From CALDTK01 sp963837005 (GTDB lineage Bacteria; Bacteroidota; Bacteroidia; Chitinophagales; Saprospiraceae): DNA of 64,000 nt. Made by a program: the position numbers and the translations under genes. Of the stretch, positions 26,994 to 37,459 are shown in pieces. Location of the stretch: NCBI GenBank assembly GCA_963837005.1, contig CAWIMC010000018.1, positions 558,001 to 622,000 on the forward strand, written 5' to 3'. Under the pieces are notes generated by a model. It worked only from the letters and a program-made list of their open reading frames with translations. It ran no database searches and had not been told where the DNA came from. Positions within the stretch are counted from its first letter, which is position 1. Each line of letters opens with the position of its first letter.

Positions 26994-29587
26994 ATGAAAA
27001 CACTACACTTTACCCTTGCCGCTGCCCTGCTGCAGGTAGCGGCGGTTTTGGCGAAAGCTCAAACTTCTATCGGGATTCCCGGGCCAGGCGATGCCGATGT
27101 TGCCCTGCACGTACGCGCGAGCGCCACCAACACCGCCGGCCCCATCCGACTCGAGGGCCTCAAGATCGGCAGCATCGAAACCAACGTCCTCGTGACGGAT
27201 GCCAACGGCGTCCTGCGGTTCCGCTCGGCGGCCTCCCTCATGACCGCCAGCGCGAACACCGAGTTGTGGCTCAACAACAGCAACGTCATTAGCCCGGTGT
27301 CCAACCGCGCCGTCAGCATCGGGCAGACCAATGCAGCCAGCGCCACCGATCAGCTCACCGTCAACGGAAATGCGATCCTCGTGGGCGCGAGCCAACTTCG
27401 CTTTCGCGACGGTACCAACTACATCTACTCCGAGGCGAACAACAACAACTGGTACTTTAAGGGCCAGAGCTACGTCAGCTTCCGCGACCGCGCCAACGCC
27501 ACCGACCTCTTCACGGTACAGGCCAACTCCGGCAGGGTGGGGATCAAGACGCGCGACCCGAGCGTCGACTTCGAGGTTGGTGGCACGCAGCGCATGACCG
27601 GCAGCAACCCGATCGAGTTTAGCTCGAGCGTCAACCGAATCTTCCGCAACACCGACAACGACTTTCGCTTCGTCGCACAGACCGAGACCAATTTTATGAA
27701 TCGCAGCAACACCACAAAGCTGCTAACCGTCAACGCCAACACCGAGCGCGTAGGCATCAAAGAACCTAGCCCGAGTGTCGACTTCGAGGTCAATGGCACG
27801 CAGCGCATCACGGCGAGCAACGCCCTCGAGTTTAGTTCGAATGCCAACCGCATCTTCCGCAACACCAACGACGACCTGCGCTTCATAGGTCGCACGGAGG
27901 TCAACTTCATGGATCGCAACAACGTCACAAAGATCATGACCGTCGACGCCAACGAAGGCCGCGTCGGCATTGGGACCAACACCCCGCAGACCCTCCTCGA
28001 GGTCAACGGCACCGGGCGCATGACCGGCAGCAACCAACTCGAGTTCGCCTCGTCGGCCAACCGCATCTACCGCAACACCAACGACGACTGGCGCTTCGTA
28101 GGCCGCACCGAGGTCAACTTCATGGACCGCAACAACGCCATCAAGATCATGACCGTCGACGGGCGCGAGGCCCGCGTTGGCATCGGAACCACTACCCCGC
28201 AAACCCTCCTCGAGGTCAACGGCACTGGGCGTATGACCGGTAGCAGCCAACTGGAGTTCGGCTCCGGGATAAACCGCATCTACCGCAACGCCAACGACGA
28301 CTGGCGCTTCGTGGGCCGCTCGGAGGTCAACTTCATGGACCGCAACGACGCCATCAAGATCATGACCGTCAATGCCCTGGACCGCCGCGTCGGCATCGGG
28401 ACGGCCACCCCGGCACGTGACTTCCACGTCCAGGGGACGATGCGGCTGACAGGAGACGTCGGCGTGCCCAACCTTTCAAGTGACTTCGTACTGCTGGCGG
28501 ACGCCAACGGTGACCTGCGGCGGGCCACGATTGCGAGCGTCCGGGGTTCGGGAGTGGCCGACAACCTCGGCAACCACATCGCGACGCGCAACGTGCAGCT
28601 CAGTACGTTTTACCTCTCCGGAGACGGTGGCGACGAGGGGGTCACCGTTAACGCCGCGGGCCAGGTCGGGATCGGGACGCTGGCCCCGAGCCGCACACTC
28701 CACGTTCGCGAGAACGGGAACAATACCGCCGAGCTCCTCATCGAGAACGCGACCATCAACAGCAACGCCGTCCTCCGCTTCGCCGAAGGCAACGTCACGC
28801 AAAACTTCGGGTACAACTTCAGCTACGACGGGGTTAGCAACCAACTCAACCTCGGCAATAATACCGGCGATGTGCACCTCAACATCGGCCGCAACTCCGG
28901 CAACGTAGCGATCGGCAACGCGGCCGTCCAGCCGCTCGATGTCAACGACAAGCTGCTCGTCAACGGAGACAGACGCGTGTCACGGGCAACAACAGGCTAC
29001 TGCTCGGCAACACCGACGACCTCTACATCAATCGGTTTACCAATCCTACCGGGGACGACCTCGATCTCGTGAGTAGCGCCGGCGGTATTCACGTGCATGC
29101 CCCGTCCTTCCTCGTGACGGGGGCCCTTCCCACGGTGCTGCCAGTGGCCTCCTTCGACAACGTACGCCAACGTGTCGGTCTCGGCCCACAGCAAGCGCCC
29201 CAGACAACGCTGCATATATCGCCCGCCGGTACCGACAACCCACTCCGGATCGACGGCCTCAAAACCACCCCGAACAACGGCAACAATTACCGTATCCTTT
29301 TGGTGGATGCCAACGGGGTAGTGTACAGGAGCAGCGCCAACACGCAAGGCAACCCGAGCTTCGGCGGCATGGGCGGCGGACCTAGTGCCGGGGCCGTACA
29401 CGCGCTTTCCGCCGGGGAGGGTATCACACCAAGCACGGGCACCACTGTAGAACTAGGCGAGCGCCTACAGCGAGAGCAGGCTCGCCTGCGGGCCGAGGTG
29501 GAGGAGCTGCGCCAGACCGTAGAGCAACTCCGTAGCTACATCGAGGCATCTAGAACGGCCGCGACGGCCCCTTCCCACGGGCACTGA
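26994..29587 (+). CDS. Secreted repeat protein, tail-fibre-like, with C-terminal coiled coil (frameshifted)
   Basis: The signal peptide is MKTLHFTLAAALLQVAAVLAKAQ; its VLAKA is encoded by the dispersed motif (27044-27059). Residues about 185-470 carry four near-identical 71-residue repeats. Each contains VGI-x-T-x3-P, a short G-T-x-R-M-T-G-S strand, NRI-F/Y-RN-x-N-D-D-W/L-RF and a MT-V-D/N segment. Then come further strands typical of phage tail-fibre/'BclA-like' Bacteroidota surface proteins (VGIGTLAPSRTLHV). The first frame ends at 29072, but the homologous text (GNTDDLYINRFTNPTGDDL) continues in another frame from about 28973 to 29587. One base is missing near 28970. The corrected C-terminus is a coiled coil (LERQREQARLRAEVEELRQ-type heptads, read from ELGERLQREQ), as in trimeric fibres. 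Function unknown; surface fibre is inferred. Confidence 0.7.
27573..28424 (+). repeat. Four 213-bp tandem coding repeats
   Basis: Equivalent positions fall at 27573, 27786, 27999 and 28212 (and the next boundary at 28425), exactly 213 bases apart, i.e. 71 codons. Units 3 and 4 are the most alike. The exact spacing keeps the frame, so gain or loss of a unit would change fibre length without breaking the protein. Confidence 0.9.
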
Positions 29588-29619
29588 ACTTCAGGTCGGT
29601 ACCCGACGCTTGCGCATTT

Positions 29620-32280
29620 GTGGTTATCTACTTACCTGCGAAAGGCGACTTTTGCGCCCCCGTGCTAAAATTCCTCCCCCTCTGCCTACTCCTTTGTTAC
29701 GGGTTTTGCGGAAGCGTATCCCTCCTGGCGCAAAGCCCGAAAGCGCAGCGCACCATCAAGACCCTGGAGGCCCTCCGGATCGAGACCCCGTGGAAGATCG
29801 ACGGGGAGCTGGACGCGGCCGTGCGGGCGCTACCTCCGGCAGAGGGCTTCCGCCAAAACACCCCTCGCCCCGGTGAGGCCGCCTCGCAGGCGACGCAGGT
29901 GTGGTTCGGCTTCGACGACGAGGCCGTGTACGTAGTAGCGCGACTCTTCGACACGCACCCCGACAGCATCCTCCAGCAGCTCAGCGAGCGCGATAGGCTC
30001 CGCAACACCGACTACTTCGGCGTGGTCATCAACCCCTATCGCGACGGCATCAACGCGACCACCTTCGTGGTGACGCCCGCCAACGTGCAGTACGATTCGA
30101 AGTTCTCGAGCAGCGACGATGGCGGCGGCAATCAGCCGCTGCAGAGCGGTGACCCGAGCTGGGACGGGGTGTGGGCCTCAGCTACCTCGATCGACAGCCT
30201 CGGGTGGACGGCCGAACTGCGCATCCCTTACTCGATGCTGCGCTTTACCGACGAGGAGGTCCAGACCTGGGACATCAACTTCGGCCGCCAGATCCGTCGT
30301 CGACGCGAGGAGTCGTTTTGGAACTTCATCGACCCGAAAGGTCCGGCGCTGGCCACGCAACTCGGCAAGGCGAGTGGGCTGGTCGGCTTGCGCCCCCCGG
30401 TACGCTTTCAGGCCACGCCCTTCGTAACGGTGGCCGGGACGCACCGCAGCACCCCGGAGGGGATGCCCCGCAACGACTTCGGCTCGTCACTTGGCGGAGG
30501 ACTGGATCTCAAGTACGGCCTGTCGGATGCATTCACGCTCGACATGACGCTCATCCCGGACTTCTCGAACGCGCGCTCGGACGACCAGGTGCTCAACCTC
30601 TCGGCCAACGAAATCCGCTTTGACGAGAACCGCGCCTTCTTTACCGAGGGCACGGAGCTGTTCCAGAAAGGCGGCTTCTTTTACTCGCGACGCATCGGCG
30701 GGTCGCCCATCAACGCCAGCGCCGCCTTCGATGCCGCCGCCGAGGGCGAGGAGGTCATCAGCAATCCGGCCCGCGCCCAACTCCTCAACGCCACCAAAGT
30801 GAGCGGTCGCCTCGCCAACGGCCTCGGGATCGGGGTCTTCAACGCCGTCGAGGCGGCGAGCGAAGCCGTTTTGCGCACGAGCGCCACCGGAGAAACCCGC
30901 CGCGTGCAGACCTCGCCGCTCACCAACTACTCAGTAGTGAGCTTCGACCAGAATCTACCCAACAACTCCTTCGCGACGCTCATCAATACGACCGTGCTGC
31001 GCTCGGGCTCGACCTACGACGCCAATCTCACGGGCCTGGTCTGGGACCTGCGCGACAAGCCCAACGACTGGAGCGTCAACGGCAGCCTCGGCGTGTCGCA
31101 GCAGTACGGCCTCCAGCGGGGCACGCCGACCCCGGAGAACGTGTTCGGCCACAAGCTCAACTTCGATGTCGACCGTCTCACGGGACGCCTGCGCTACGGT
31201 GTCGGCTACGGAGAGGAGAGCCCGCGCTACGACCCGAACGACCTCGGCCTATTGTTCTTCAACAACTCCCGCGAGGCGAACGTGTACGGGGAGTACAATT
31301 GGTTCGAGCCGTTCGGGAAGTTTAACTCCGCGAGCGTGAGCGCCTTCACGGAGGTCGCTTACCTCAACACGCCATCGGTGTTCAACTACGCCGGGGCCGG
31401 GAGCCGCTTCCGGATGACGACGCGGGAGTTCTTCACCTTCGGCGGCGGGGTCTTCTCGGAGCTTCGCGACGGGCGCGAGTTTCAGGACACGCGGACCCCG
31501 GGCGTAGGTCTGGTGATGCTACAGTACGGCGAGGTCAATGCCTTTATCTCGAGCGACTACCGCAAGACCTTCGCGGTCGACGTACGGACCGAATTCGGGC
31601 GCTTCTGGCGCGACGGCGCGACCAACAGCTTCAACGTTTACGTGAGTCCGAGGGCGCGTCTCGGTGACAAGCTCGCCCTGCGGCTGGAGGCTGGCTACAA
31701 CAAAGCGCACCGTTTCTTGGGATACATCGGCCACAGTGCGGCTTCCGCCAAAACCTACCAGCTCGCCGGTCTGGAGACCGGCGTGCGCGTGCTCGGCTCC
31801 GGGGCCGTGGGCTACGACGGCATCCGCGCCGACGGCATCGTGATGAGCTACCGCGACGTGGAGATCATGGAGAACCAAGCCACGATCGAGTACAGCTTCA
31901 CGGCCAACGTAAACGTCAACCTCCGCATCCGCCACTACTGGAGCCGCGTCTTCCACCGGGAGTACTTCGAGATCCAGGGGGCGGGCACGCCGATCGAGAC
32001 GACGTATACGGGCCGCAACCCGGACGGAAGTTCGATTGACGACCGGAGCTTCAACGCAGTGAACGTGGACGGCTTCTTCCGGTGGCGCTTCGCGCCGGGG
32101 TCGGACGTGTTCGTGAGCTACAAGACGCAGAGCTACTTCGCGGGGATACTGGAGCGGGGGTACCTGCGCAACCTCGGGGTGTTCGGGCAGGAGTCGGTGG
32201 ACAACAGCCTGACGCTGAAGGTGGTGTACTGGTTGGATTACAACGAGGTGAAGGGGCGGCTGCGGGGGCGCGAGGGCTGA
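29620..32280 (+). CDS. CBM9-like / DUF5916 outer-membrane barrel protein
   Basis: An 886-residue frame opening with GTG. A second GTG at 29662 begins directly with a good signal peptide (LKFLPLCLLLCYGFCGSVSLLAQ) and may be the true start. A carbohydrate-binding family 9-like domain occupies about 45-245 (LRIETPWKIDGELDAAVRAL, VWFGFDDEAVYVVARLFD, WDGVWASATSIDSLGWTAELRIPYSMLRF). The DUF5916 region follows, with many amphipathic strands (FTLDMTLIPDFSNARSDDQV, IRFDENRAFFTEGTELF) and a final strand LTLKVVYWLDYNEVKGRL. The family is common in Bacteroidota outer membranes; the role is not established, and sugar binding is suggested by the N-domain. Three copies or relatives of the dispersed motif are inside (29702, 29845, 31740). 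It converges on the GH3 gene. Confidence 0.85.
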   Translation: MVIYLPAKGDFCAPVLKFLPLCLLLCYGFCGSVSLLAQSPKAQRTIKTLEALRIETPWKIDGELDAAVRALPPAEGFRQNTPRPGEAASQATQVWFGFDDEAVYVVARLFDTHPDSILQQLSERDRLRNTDYFGVVINPYRDGINATTFVVTPANVQYDSKFSSSDDGGGNQPLQSGDPSWDGVWASATSIDSLGWTAELRIPYSMLRFTDEEVQTWDINFGRQIRRRREESFWNFIDPKGPALATQLGKASGLVGLRPPVRFQATPFVTVAGTHRSTPEGMPRNDFGSSLGGGLDLKYGLSDAFTLDMTLIPDFSNARSDDQVLNLSANEIRFDENRAFFTEGTELFQKGGFFYSRRIGGSPINASAAFDAAAEGEEVISNPARAQLLNATKVSGRLANGLGIGVFNAVEAASEAVLRTSATGETRRVQTSPLTNYSVVSFDQNLPNNSFATLINTTVLRSGSTYDANLTGLVWDLRDKPNDWSVNGSLGVSQQYGLQRGTPTPENVFGHKLNFDVDRLTGRLRYGVGYGEESPRYDPNDLGLLFFNNSREANVYGEYNWFEPFGKFNSASVSAFTEVAYLNTPSVFNYAGAGSRFRMTTREFFTFGGGVFSELRDGREFQDTRTPGVGLVMLQYGEVNAFISSDYRKTFAVDVRTEFGRFWRDGATNSFNVYVSPRARLGDKLALRLEAGYNKAHRFLGYIGHSAASAKTYQLAGLETGVRVLGSGAVGYDGIRADGIVMSYRDVEIMENQATIEYSFTANVNVNLRIRHYWSRVFHREYFEIQGAGTPIETTYTGRNPDGSSIDDRSFNAVNVDGFFRWRFAPGSDVFVSYKTQSYFAGILERGYLRNLGVFGQESVDNSLTLKVVYWLDYNEVKGRLRGREG

Positions 32281-32322
32281 AAGCCCTGTGTAGAGGCAGT
32301 GTCCGCAGAACCTTCGGCCCTG

Positions 32323-34563
32323 TTACTCGACGGCGAAGGTCTGGGTTAGGAGTTCTGTAGGTCCGGCATTGGGGCCGACATAGACTTCGTAGGTGCCGGT
32401 ATCCGTTTGCCAGGCTTTGCGGTCGGGGTTGTACCAGCCGAGGTCTTTGGGGCTTACGCCAAAACGTACGACCCGCGTCTCGCCTGGGGCCAGGCGCACT
32501 TTCTCGAAGTCGCGGAGCAGCTTGACAGGCATCTCCTGGGCATGTTCGCCGAAACCGATGTAAAGTTGGGCGACTTCTGCCCCGGCGCGGGTACCGGTGT
32601 TGGTGATTTGTACGGTGACGCGCAGCGAGTCGCCGCTGCCGACGGTCGGCGTGAGCACCCGCAGGTCGCTGTACTTAAAGGTCGTGTAGCTCAGTCCGAA
32701 GCCGAACGGGAAGGCTACCGGGGTCTGTTCGCGGTCGAAGAGGGTGTACCCGTGGTAACGGCCGTAGGTGATGCCGTTGGCGTACGGCGTGAAGGTCGGG
32801 TAGCTCGCGGGGTCGGCGGCGATAGAGAAGGGCAGGCGACCCTCGGGGCTGACCTCCCCGAAGAGGACACGCGCCAGAGCCGAGCCTCCCTCCATGCCGC
32901 CATACCAGGCATACAGCACAGCTGGCGCAGCGTTGACCCAGCCGGACAGGTCTACGGCGCTACCAGCCACGAGCACAACGACCGTCCGGGAGTTGACGCC
33001 GGCGAGAGCCGTGACTGCGGCTTCGTCGGCGGGGGGCAGTCGTAGGCTCTCCCGGTCGCCGCCCTCGCCCTTCTCGCCGACGAGTTTACCGGCGTCGGCG
33101 GAGGCTTGCATCCTGTCGCGATCGAGGATGATGTACTCGCCCTCGTCTTCGTAGGTGTAGCCGCCGATGAGTACGACGTAGTCGGTGCGCTCGGCGAGCG
33201 CACGGGCGCGGTCGAGGTCGGAGGCGTCGTCGAGGATTACCTCGGCCCCGATGGTTTTGGCGAAAGCCGCGATGCCTTCGTAGGGCGTGATTACGTAGGG
33301 CGGCGTGGCATCTGAACTCCCCTGATCGCCGGTGTTGGCGACGTCGGCGAGACGCCCGATGACCGCGATGGTCTGTTTTGGCGAAAGCTGGAAGGGCAGT
33401 ACGCCCCCCTCGTTTTTGAGGAGCACCATGCTCTGCTCGGCGACCTCTCTGGCGAGCGTGACGTGCGCGGGGTCGAGGATCACCTCGGAGGTGTAGCGCA
33501 GCCGCTCGGGTACGAAGGCATACGGCAGGCGCGTGCGCAGGCTCTGTCTTACGAGCGTGTCAATCATCGCCTCGGTGATTTCGCCGGCGTCAATGGCGTC
33601 GCGGAGCTGATCGACGGCGTAAAACTTGCGGAACGGCATCTCGACGTTGAGCCCGGCGCGAACGCCCTTAGCGGCGTCGTAGAGCCCAAAGGCCCAGTCC
33701 GTCGACACGAAGCCAGAGAAGCCCCACTGGCTGCGCAAAACCTCGGTGAGCAGGTAGTGGCTCTCCCCCGCGAAGGCACCGTTGACCTTGTTGTAGGCGC
33801 TCATGATCGAGGCCGGGCGCGCCTGTTGCACCACGCGCTTGAAGTGCGGGAGGTAGACCTCGTGGAGCGTGCGCTCGTCGGCCTCGACGTCGAGCACCCA
33901 ACGACTGTTCTCGATCGAGTTGAGCGCGAAGTGTTTCGGGCAGGCCATGATGCGCTGGTCTTCGAGGCCCCGCACCGCCGCGACGCCCATCGCGCCGAGC
34001 AGCCAAGGGTCCTCGCCGTAGGTCTCCTGCGCCCTACCCCAACCGGGGTGCCTGAGGAGATTGATGCAAGGAGTAGCGGCGTAGTTGGTTCCGTTGGCGC
34101 GCATCTCCTTGGCGATGACCTCGTGGACGCGGTACTCGAGGTCGGGGTCCCAGGTCGCGCCGCGGGCCATGGCCACGGGGAAGGTCGTCACCGCGTCGAC
34201 GCCGTGGGCCAACACCCGTGCCCCGCGCGGCCCGTCGCTGAGACACCAGGGCGGGATGCCGAGTCGGTCGTTGCCGCCGACGTAGATGTGCGGGAAGCGC
34301 CGCTGCCCAATAAAGCCAGCCGCAAATTTCGGGATGCCAGTCCAGTTGGTCTCGCCGTGGAGCTGTTCGACTTTCTCGTCGAAGGTCATCTGCTCGACGA
34401 GCCGCACGGCGAGCGCATCGTAGTCGCTGGTGTCGCCGAGCACCGCCGCATCGGCCTCGAGGGAGTACATGGGGTAATTGCGTCCACGGAGGTAGAAGAT
34501 GGTGGCTGTGGCCAAAACCAGTAGGGTAAGGGCGGCGAGGACCTTGAGGGCAGTACGGAGCAT
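32323..34563 (-). CDS. Glycoside hydrolase family 3 beta-glucosidase-type enzyme
   Basis: 746 residues from MLRTALKVLAALTLLVLATATIF (N-terminal membrane anchor or signal). The GH3 N-domain TIM barrel has LSDGPRGAR, the ATPCINLLRHPGWGRAQETYGEDP block, MACPKHFALN (Lys-His at about 210) and nucleophile Asp289 in GFVSTDWAF. The alpha/beta sandwich C-domain follows (SMVLLKNEGGVLPF, DYVVLIGGYTYEDEGEY), then a fibronectin III-like domain (LYIGFGEHAQEMPVKLLRDFEKV). GH3 enzymes release terminal beta-glucose, xylose or related sugars. The acid/base Glu is probably in the C-domain G-E-G-G-D-R-E-S-L segment. A probable periplasmic enzyme. Three copies of the dispersed motif are inside (32451, 33253, 33374), plus a variant at 34504. 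Confidence 0.92.
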   Translation of the reverse strand: MLRTALKVLAALTLLVLATATIFYLRGRNYPMYSLEADAAVLGDTSDYDALAVRLVEQMTFDEKVEQLHGETNWTGIPKFAAGFIGQRRFPHIYVGGNDRLGIPPWCLSDGPRGARVLAHGVDAVTTFPVAMARGATWDPDLEYRVHEVIAKEMRANGTNYAATPCINLLRHPGWGRAQETYGEDPWLLGAMGVAAVRGLEDQRIMACPKHFALNSIENSRWVLDVEADERTLHEVYLPHFKRVVQQARPASIMSAYNKVNGAFAGESHYLLTEVLRSQWGFSGFVSTDWAFGLYDAAKGVRAGLNVEMPFRKFYAVDQLRDAIDAGEITEAMIDTLVRQSLRTRLPYAFVPERLRYTSEVILDPAHVTLAREVAEQSMVLLKNEGGVLPFQLSPKQTIAVIGRLADVANTGDQGSSDATPPYVITPYEGIAAFAKTIGAEVILDDASDLDRARALAERTDYVVLIGGYTYEDEGEYIILDRDRMQASADAGKLVGEKGEGGDRESLRLPPADEAAVTALAGVNSRTVVVLVAGSAVDLSGWVNAAPAVLYAWYGGMEGGSALARVLFGEVSPEGRLPFSIAADPASYPTFTPYANGITYGRYHGYTLFDREQTPVAFPFGFGLSYTTFKYSDLRVLTPTVGSGDSLRVTVQITNTGTRAGAEVAQLYIGFGEHAQEMPVKLLRDFEKVRLAPGETRVVRFGVSPKDLGWYNPDRKAWQTDTGTYEVYVGPNAGPTELLTQTFAVE

Positions 34564-34761
34564 GCGGCAGTTTACTTCCAAATTTCAACTTACGGGGCTC
34601 CGCCATAGTGGTGTAGGGCTGCGGCTGGCCGTGCAGCGGCAGCAGGTTTTGGCGAAAGCCGCCGCCGCCGCCGCACAACGCTACGTGAACGTTGCGGCTC
34701 ACGTACCCCAGGTAGCACCGCCGCCGTTAGCACCCGCGTAGTCCCACGCACTCCGCACCTT

Positions 34762-36294
34762 ATGCCCCACTTCCTCCGCTCCTTCGCCCTTACCTGCGTC
34801 ACTTGCCTGATCGCCACCGCCGCCCACGCCCAGTCTTTCGAGGAGACGTGGAAGGAGTTCCTCGACAACAACAAGATCGTTAACATCTCCGCGCTCCGTA
34901 AGCCCGACCGCATCTCCGACGCGAAAGACTACACGAAGTACCTGCTGATGAACCTCAATTCGGACTTCTGCCAAAGCAACGTGACGGCGGCCGAGGAGCT
35001 GTTTCGCGAGATCGACGGAATCGACGCGAAGGTCTACGAGGCGATCCCGGGCTTCGTCGCGAAACTCAATAGCCTGGAGCTCAAAAAGGACGCCTATTAC
35101 CAGGTGGACGAACTGTGGAAGACCTTCCTGAAGACCCGCGTCGTGCCGCTCGAGAAGATCGAGGGCATCGAGGCTGTGCGCACGACCTGCGAGAAGAGCA
35201 CCCTCGCCAAGGTGTCGTACATGATGATGTACGCGAAGTTCTGTGCCGGAGATATCCGCGCTGCGCAGAATCTCTTCGAAAACCGTACCCTTCGTCTCGC
35301 CGAGAAGACCTCTTGGAAGTTGCGCGACGTGGAGGGCATGGCCCCGGAGGTCGCCAAAATGACGGCGCTCTACGATGCGCTCCCGGGACTGGAGCAGGCC
35401 TGGGAGACGTACGTCAAAACGGGCGTTTCGCCGGGGTACACCACGGAGCTGCCAACCGTGAAGTGCAACCCGACCCCGAACATTAAAGCGCACCTCTTGC
35501 GCGGCGGGGCCGACGTGTGTGGCCAGGGGGCGGACATGCTCGCCAAGGTGCGGCAATTGCGCACGGACAGCGGGGCAAAGCTCGAGGTAGAAGTCGAGAA
35601 CAAGATCATCGACCTCGAAGACGCCCTCGGTGAGCGCAGCACCGCCCTGGCCGACCTCAACGCCGCCTGGGAGGCCTTCCTGCCAGACAACAAGGTGAAG
35701 TACGGTACGCGCTACGGCTACGACTTCTGCGAGACAGAACCGCTCATCAAAGCGTACATCATGGACGGCTACACGTACGTGTGCGAGCTGGCGGACTTTT
35801 CGACGCGGCGCATCGACTCGCTGCAGAAGGTGCGGCGGGTGCGGTTGGACGCGGTCACCAAGGACAAGATCGAGGAGTTGGCCAAACTGGAGAAGAAGTA
35901 CCGCTTCAACGGTTCGCGGATCGAGACGGTGTGGGACGAGTTCATCGCCGACGGGGACGTGCTCTCGGCCGACTACATCTCGACGGATCAGTACTGCGAC
36001 CAGATCCAGGAGGTGAAAGACTGGACGATTCGTGGGCTGTCGGGCGACTGCGAAGCGGGCGTCGAGTACTTGAACAAGATCGAGGAGTTCAATGAGAAGT
36101 TTGAGTTCAAGTTCTTCGCCGATCTAGAGTGTCGCGTGCAGAAGTTGCGGATCAAGGTGTACGACTGCCGCCTGTCGCTGCTGGACGAGATCGCGACCTT
36201 GGAGGCGGAGCAAAGCACGTACGCGCAACGCTTGGAGGAGTTGAAGGCGGAGTATGGGGTCGGGGAGCGGCCCGGGGATTGTGAGGGGATGTAA
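34762..36294 (+). CDS. Exported protein of five ~90-residue Trp/Cys repeats, unrecognised family
   Basis: A 510-residue protein with signal peptide MPHFLRSFALTCVTCLIATAAHAQ. Five repeats begin with an 'E-x2-W-x2-F/Y-L/V/I' turn; the Trp residues are at 30, 119, 214, 303 and 391, i.e. spaced 89, 95, 89 and 88. Each repeat then has a Cys about 25-40 residues on, often a second about 18 later (for example C323 and C341, DFCETE and YVCELA), and a helix rich in Lys/Glu. The predicted fold is all-helical. I do not recognise any family. The even number of Cys per repeat suggests disulfides in the periplasm. It is monocistronic, between the GH3 gene (divergent) and a porin-like gene (convergent), so the context gives no function. 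Confidence 0.75.
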   Translation: MPHFLRSFALTCVTCLIATAAHAQSFEETWKEFLDNNKIVNISALRKPDRISDAKDYTKYLLMNLNSDFCQSNVTAAEELFREIDGIDAKVYEAIPGFVAKLNSLELKKDAYYQVDELWKTFLKTRVVPLEKIEGIEAVRTTCEKSTLAKVSYMMMYAKFCAGDIRAAQNLFENRTLRLAEKTSWKLRDVEGMAPEVAKMTALYDALPGLEQAWETYVKTGVSPGYTTELPTVKCNPTPNIKAHLLRGGADVCGQGADMLAKVRQLRTDSGAKLEVEVENKIIDLEDALGERSTALADLNAAWEAFLPDNKVKYGTRYGYDFCETEPLIKAYIMDGYTYVCELADFSTRRIDSLQKVRRVRLDAVTKDKIEELAKLEKKYRFNGSRIETVWDEFIADGDVLSADYISTDQYCDQIQEVKDWTIRGLSGDCEAGVEYLNKIEEFNEKFEFKFFADLECRVQKLRIKVYDCRLSLLDEIATLEAEQSTYAQRLEELKAEYGVGERPGDCEGM

Positions 36295-36316
36295 GGGGAG
36301 GGGTCGGTGGCTGCCG

Positions 36317-37459
36317 CTAATCCAAGAAGACCTGCCCCCCCTGCATCGCTACCCCCACCGTCACCAACAACTCCCGCCGATATCGATCCGTCCGCCCACC
36401 CGTATTAAACACATCATACACGCTCGCCAGCTGCACGTGCCGCGCCTCGAAGCGCAGGTAGGCTCCCTCCGTGGGCGCCCACTCCCCGCCGAGCGCGTAC
36501 GCCGTCCACCGCAGGCCTTCGGACGCGAGCGAAACCTGCGGGTCCACGCTGCGCCTGTCCAACGCCCCACTGATGAAGCCCTGTTTGTCCTGGTACGTCT
36601 CGACCCTCGCCGTGGCGCCAAAGGTTTTGGCGAAAGCCCGACGCAGCGTCGTGTGCCCGGAGACGAGCTGTGCCGTGCGACCTTCTCCTGCGAGGTCACT
36701 ATTCGTCTGCGCACCGTAATCCACGCCCGTCAAGGAGCGCCACTTCCCAAAGCGGTAGTCAACATAGGCATTCTGGTAGTAGCGAAACTGCTTTACCGCG
36801 GCCCCGTCCGCACTCTCGCGACCAAAGACATTGCTGAAGCCCAACGCAAGTCCGTCGTTGACCTCGAAGACCGCCAGTAGCCCGAGACTCTTCGCGCTAT
36901 TGTTGTCAACGAAACGGTTGTAGCCGTTCAACACCCAGAGCTCGAGTGACAGTCGCTCGGTGGCCGCGTAACTGAGCTTCGCGCCGGCCTGGTAGAACGG
37001 TTCGTTGAACGTCAGCACGGCGGTCTGCGAGAGCATATTGTTCTTCGGCAGGAAGCTCTCCGAACCGATGTGCGTCGCGAAGAAGCCTGCGTCTAGCCAC
37101 AGTTTTGGCGCAAGCCGCACCCCTGCGTTGGCCCGCTGTACGGCCTGGAAGTCCTGGCTCCAGGTCGCCTTCATGATGTCGCCGTAGTGCAGCACGACGT
37201 TGGCCCGCACCCGTTCGGCGGCGTACTTGACGCCGACTTGCGCCACGTTGAGTCCGATGCTCTTGTTGCGCGCGCCGACGGTGGTGAACGGCTGCAGCTC
37301 CGAGGCGGGTCGGTCGTTGCTGTATGCCGCGTAGTAGCCGTCGACGTAGGCGGAAAGGGTAAGGGTGGCGGCGGTGGTGTCGGGGGTTTGGGCGAGGAGG
37401 CTTTCGCCAAAACCTATGAGCGCAACAGTGACAGCAAAGTGGAGTATCGGTGGCGACAT
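36317..37459 (-). CDS. Outer-membrane beta-barrel porin-like protein
   Basis: Start MSPPILHFAVTVALIGFGESLLAQ gives a signal peptide (an upstream ATG at 37480 adds seven residues). The mature protein begins LTLSAYVDGYYAAYSNDRP and contains alternating strands: VGVKYAAERVRANVVLHYGDI, AGFFATHIGSESFLPKNN and VDYRFGKWRSLTGVDYG. The last strand ends in VTVGVAMQGGQVFLD. This matches Bacteroidota 'BBP2/OmpL-like' outer membrane barrels whose transport substrate is unknown. The signal peptide's FGESL is encoded by the motif copy at 37399-37414; another copy is at 36623-36638. Confidence 0.8.
   Translation of the reverse strand: MSPPILHFAVTVALIGFGESLLAQTPDTTAATLTLSAYVDGYYAAYSNDRPASELQPFTTVGARNKSIGLNVAQVGVKYAAERVRANVVLHYGDIMKATWSQDFQAVQRANAGVRLAPKLWLDAGFFATHIGSESFLPKNNMLSQTAVLTFNEPFYQAGAKLSYAATERLSLELWVLNGYNRFVDNNSAKSLGLLAVFEVNDGLALGFSNVFGRESADGAAVKQFRYYQNAYVDYRFGKWRSLTGVDYGAQTNSDLAGEGRTAQLVSGHTTLRRAFAKTFGATARVETYQDKQGFISGALDRRSVDPQVSLASEGLRWTAYALGGEWAPTEGAYLRFEARHVQLASVYDVFNTGGRTDRYRRELLVTVGVAMQGGQVFLD

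Noticed and set aside
27573..28424. CRISPR-like regular spacing
   Set aside because: The 213-bp period is a coding repeat in frame over 71 codons, with no short repeats and unique spacers. No CRISPR array or cas gene was seen anywhere in the window.
27723..28427. Antisense open frame of 234 codons with regular repeats
   Set aside because: Its repeats merely mirror the 213-bp coding repeats of the fibre-like gene on the other strand.
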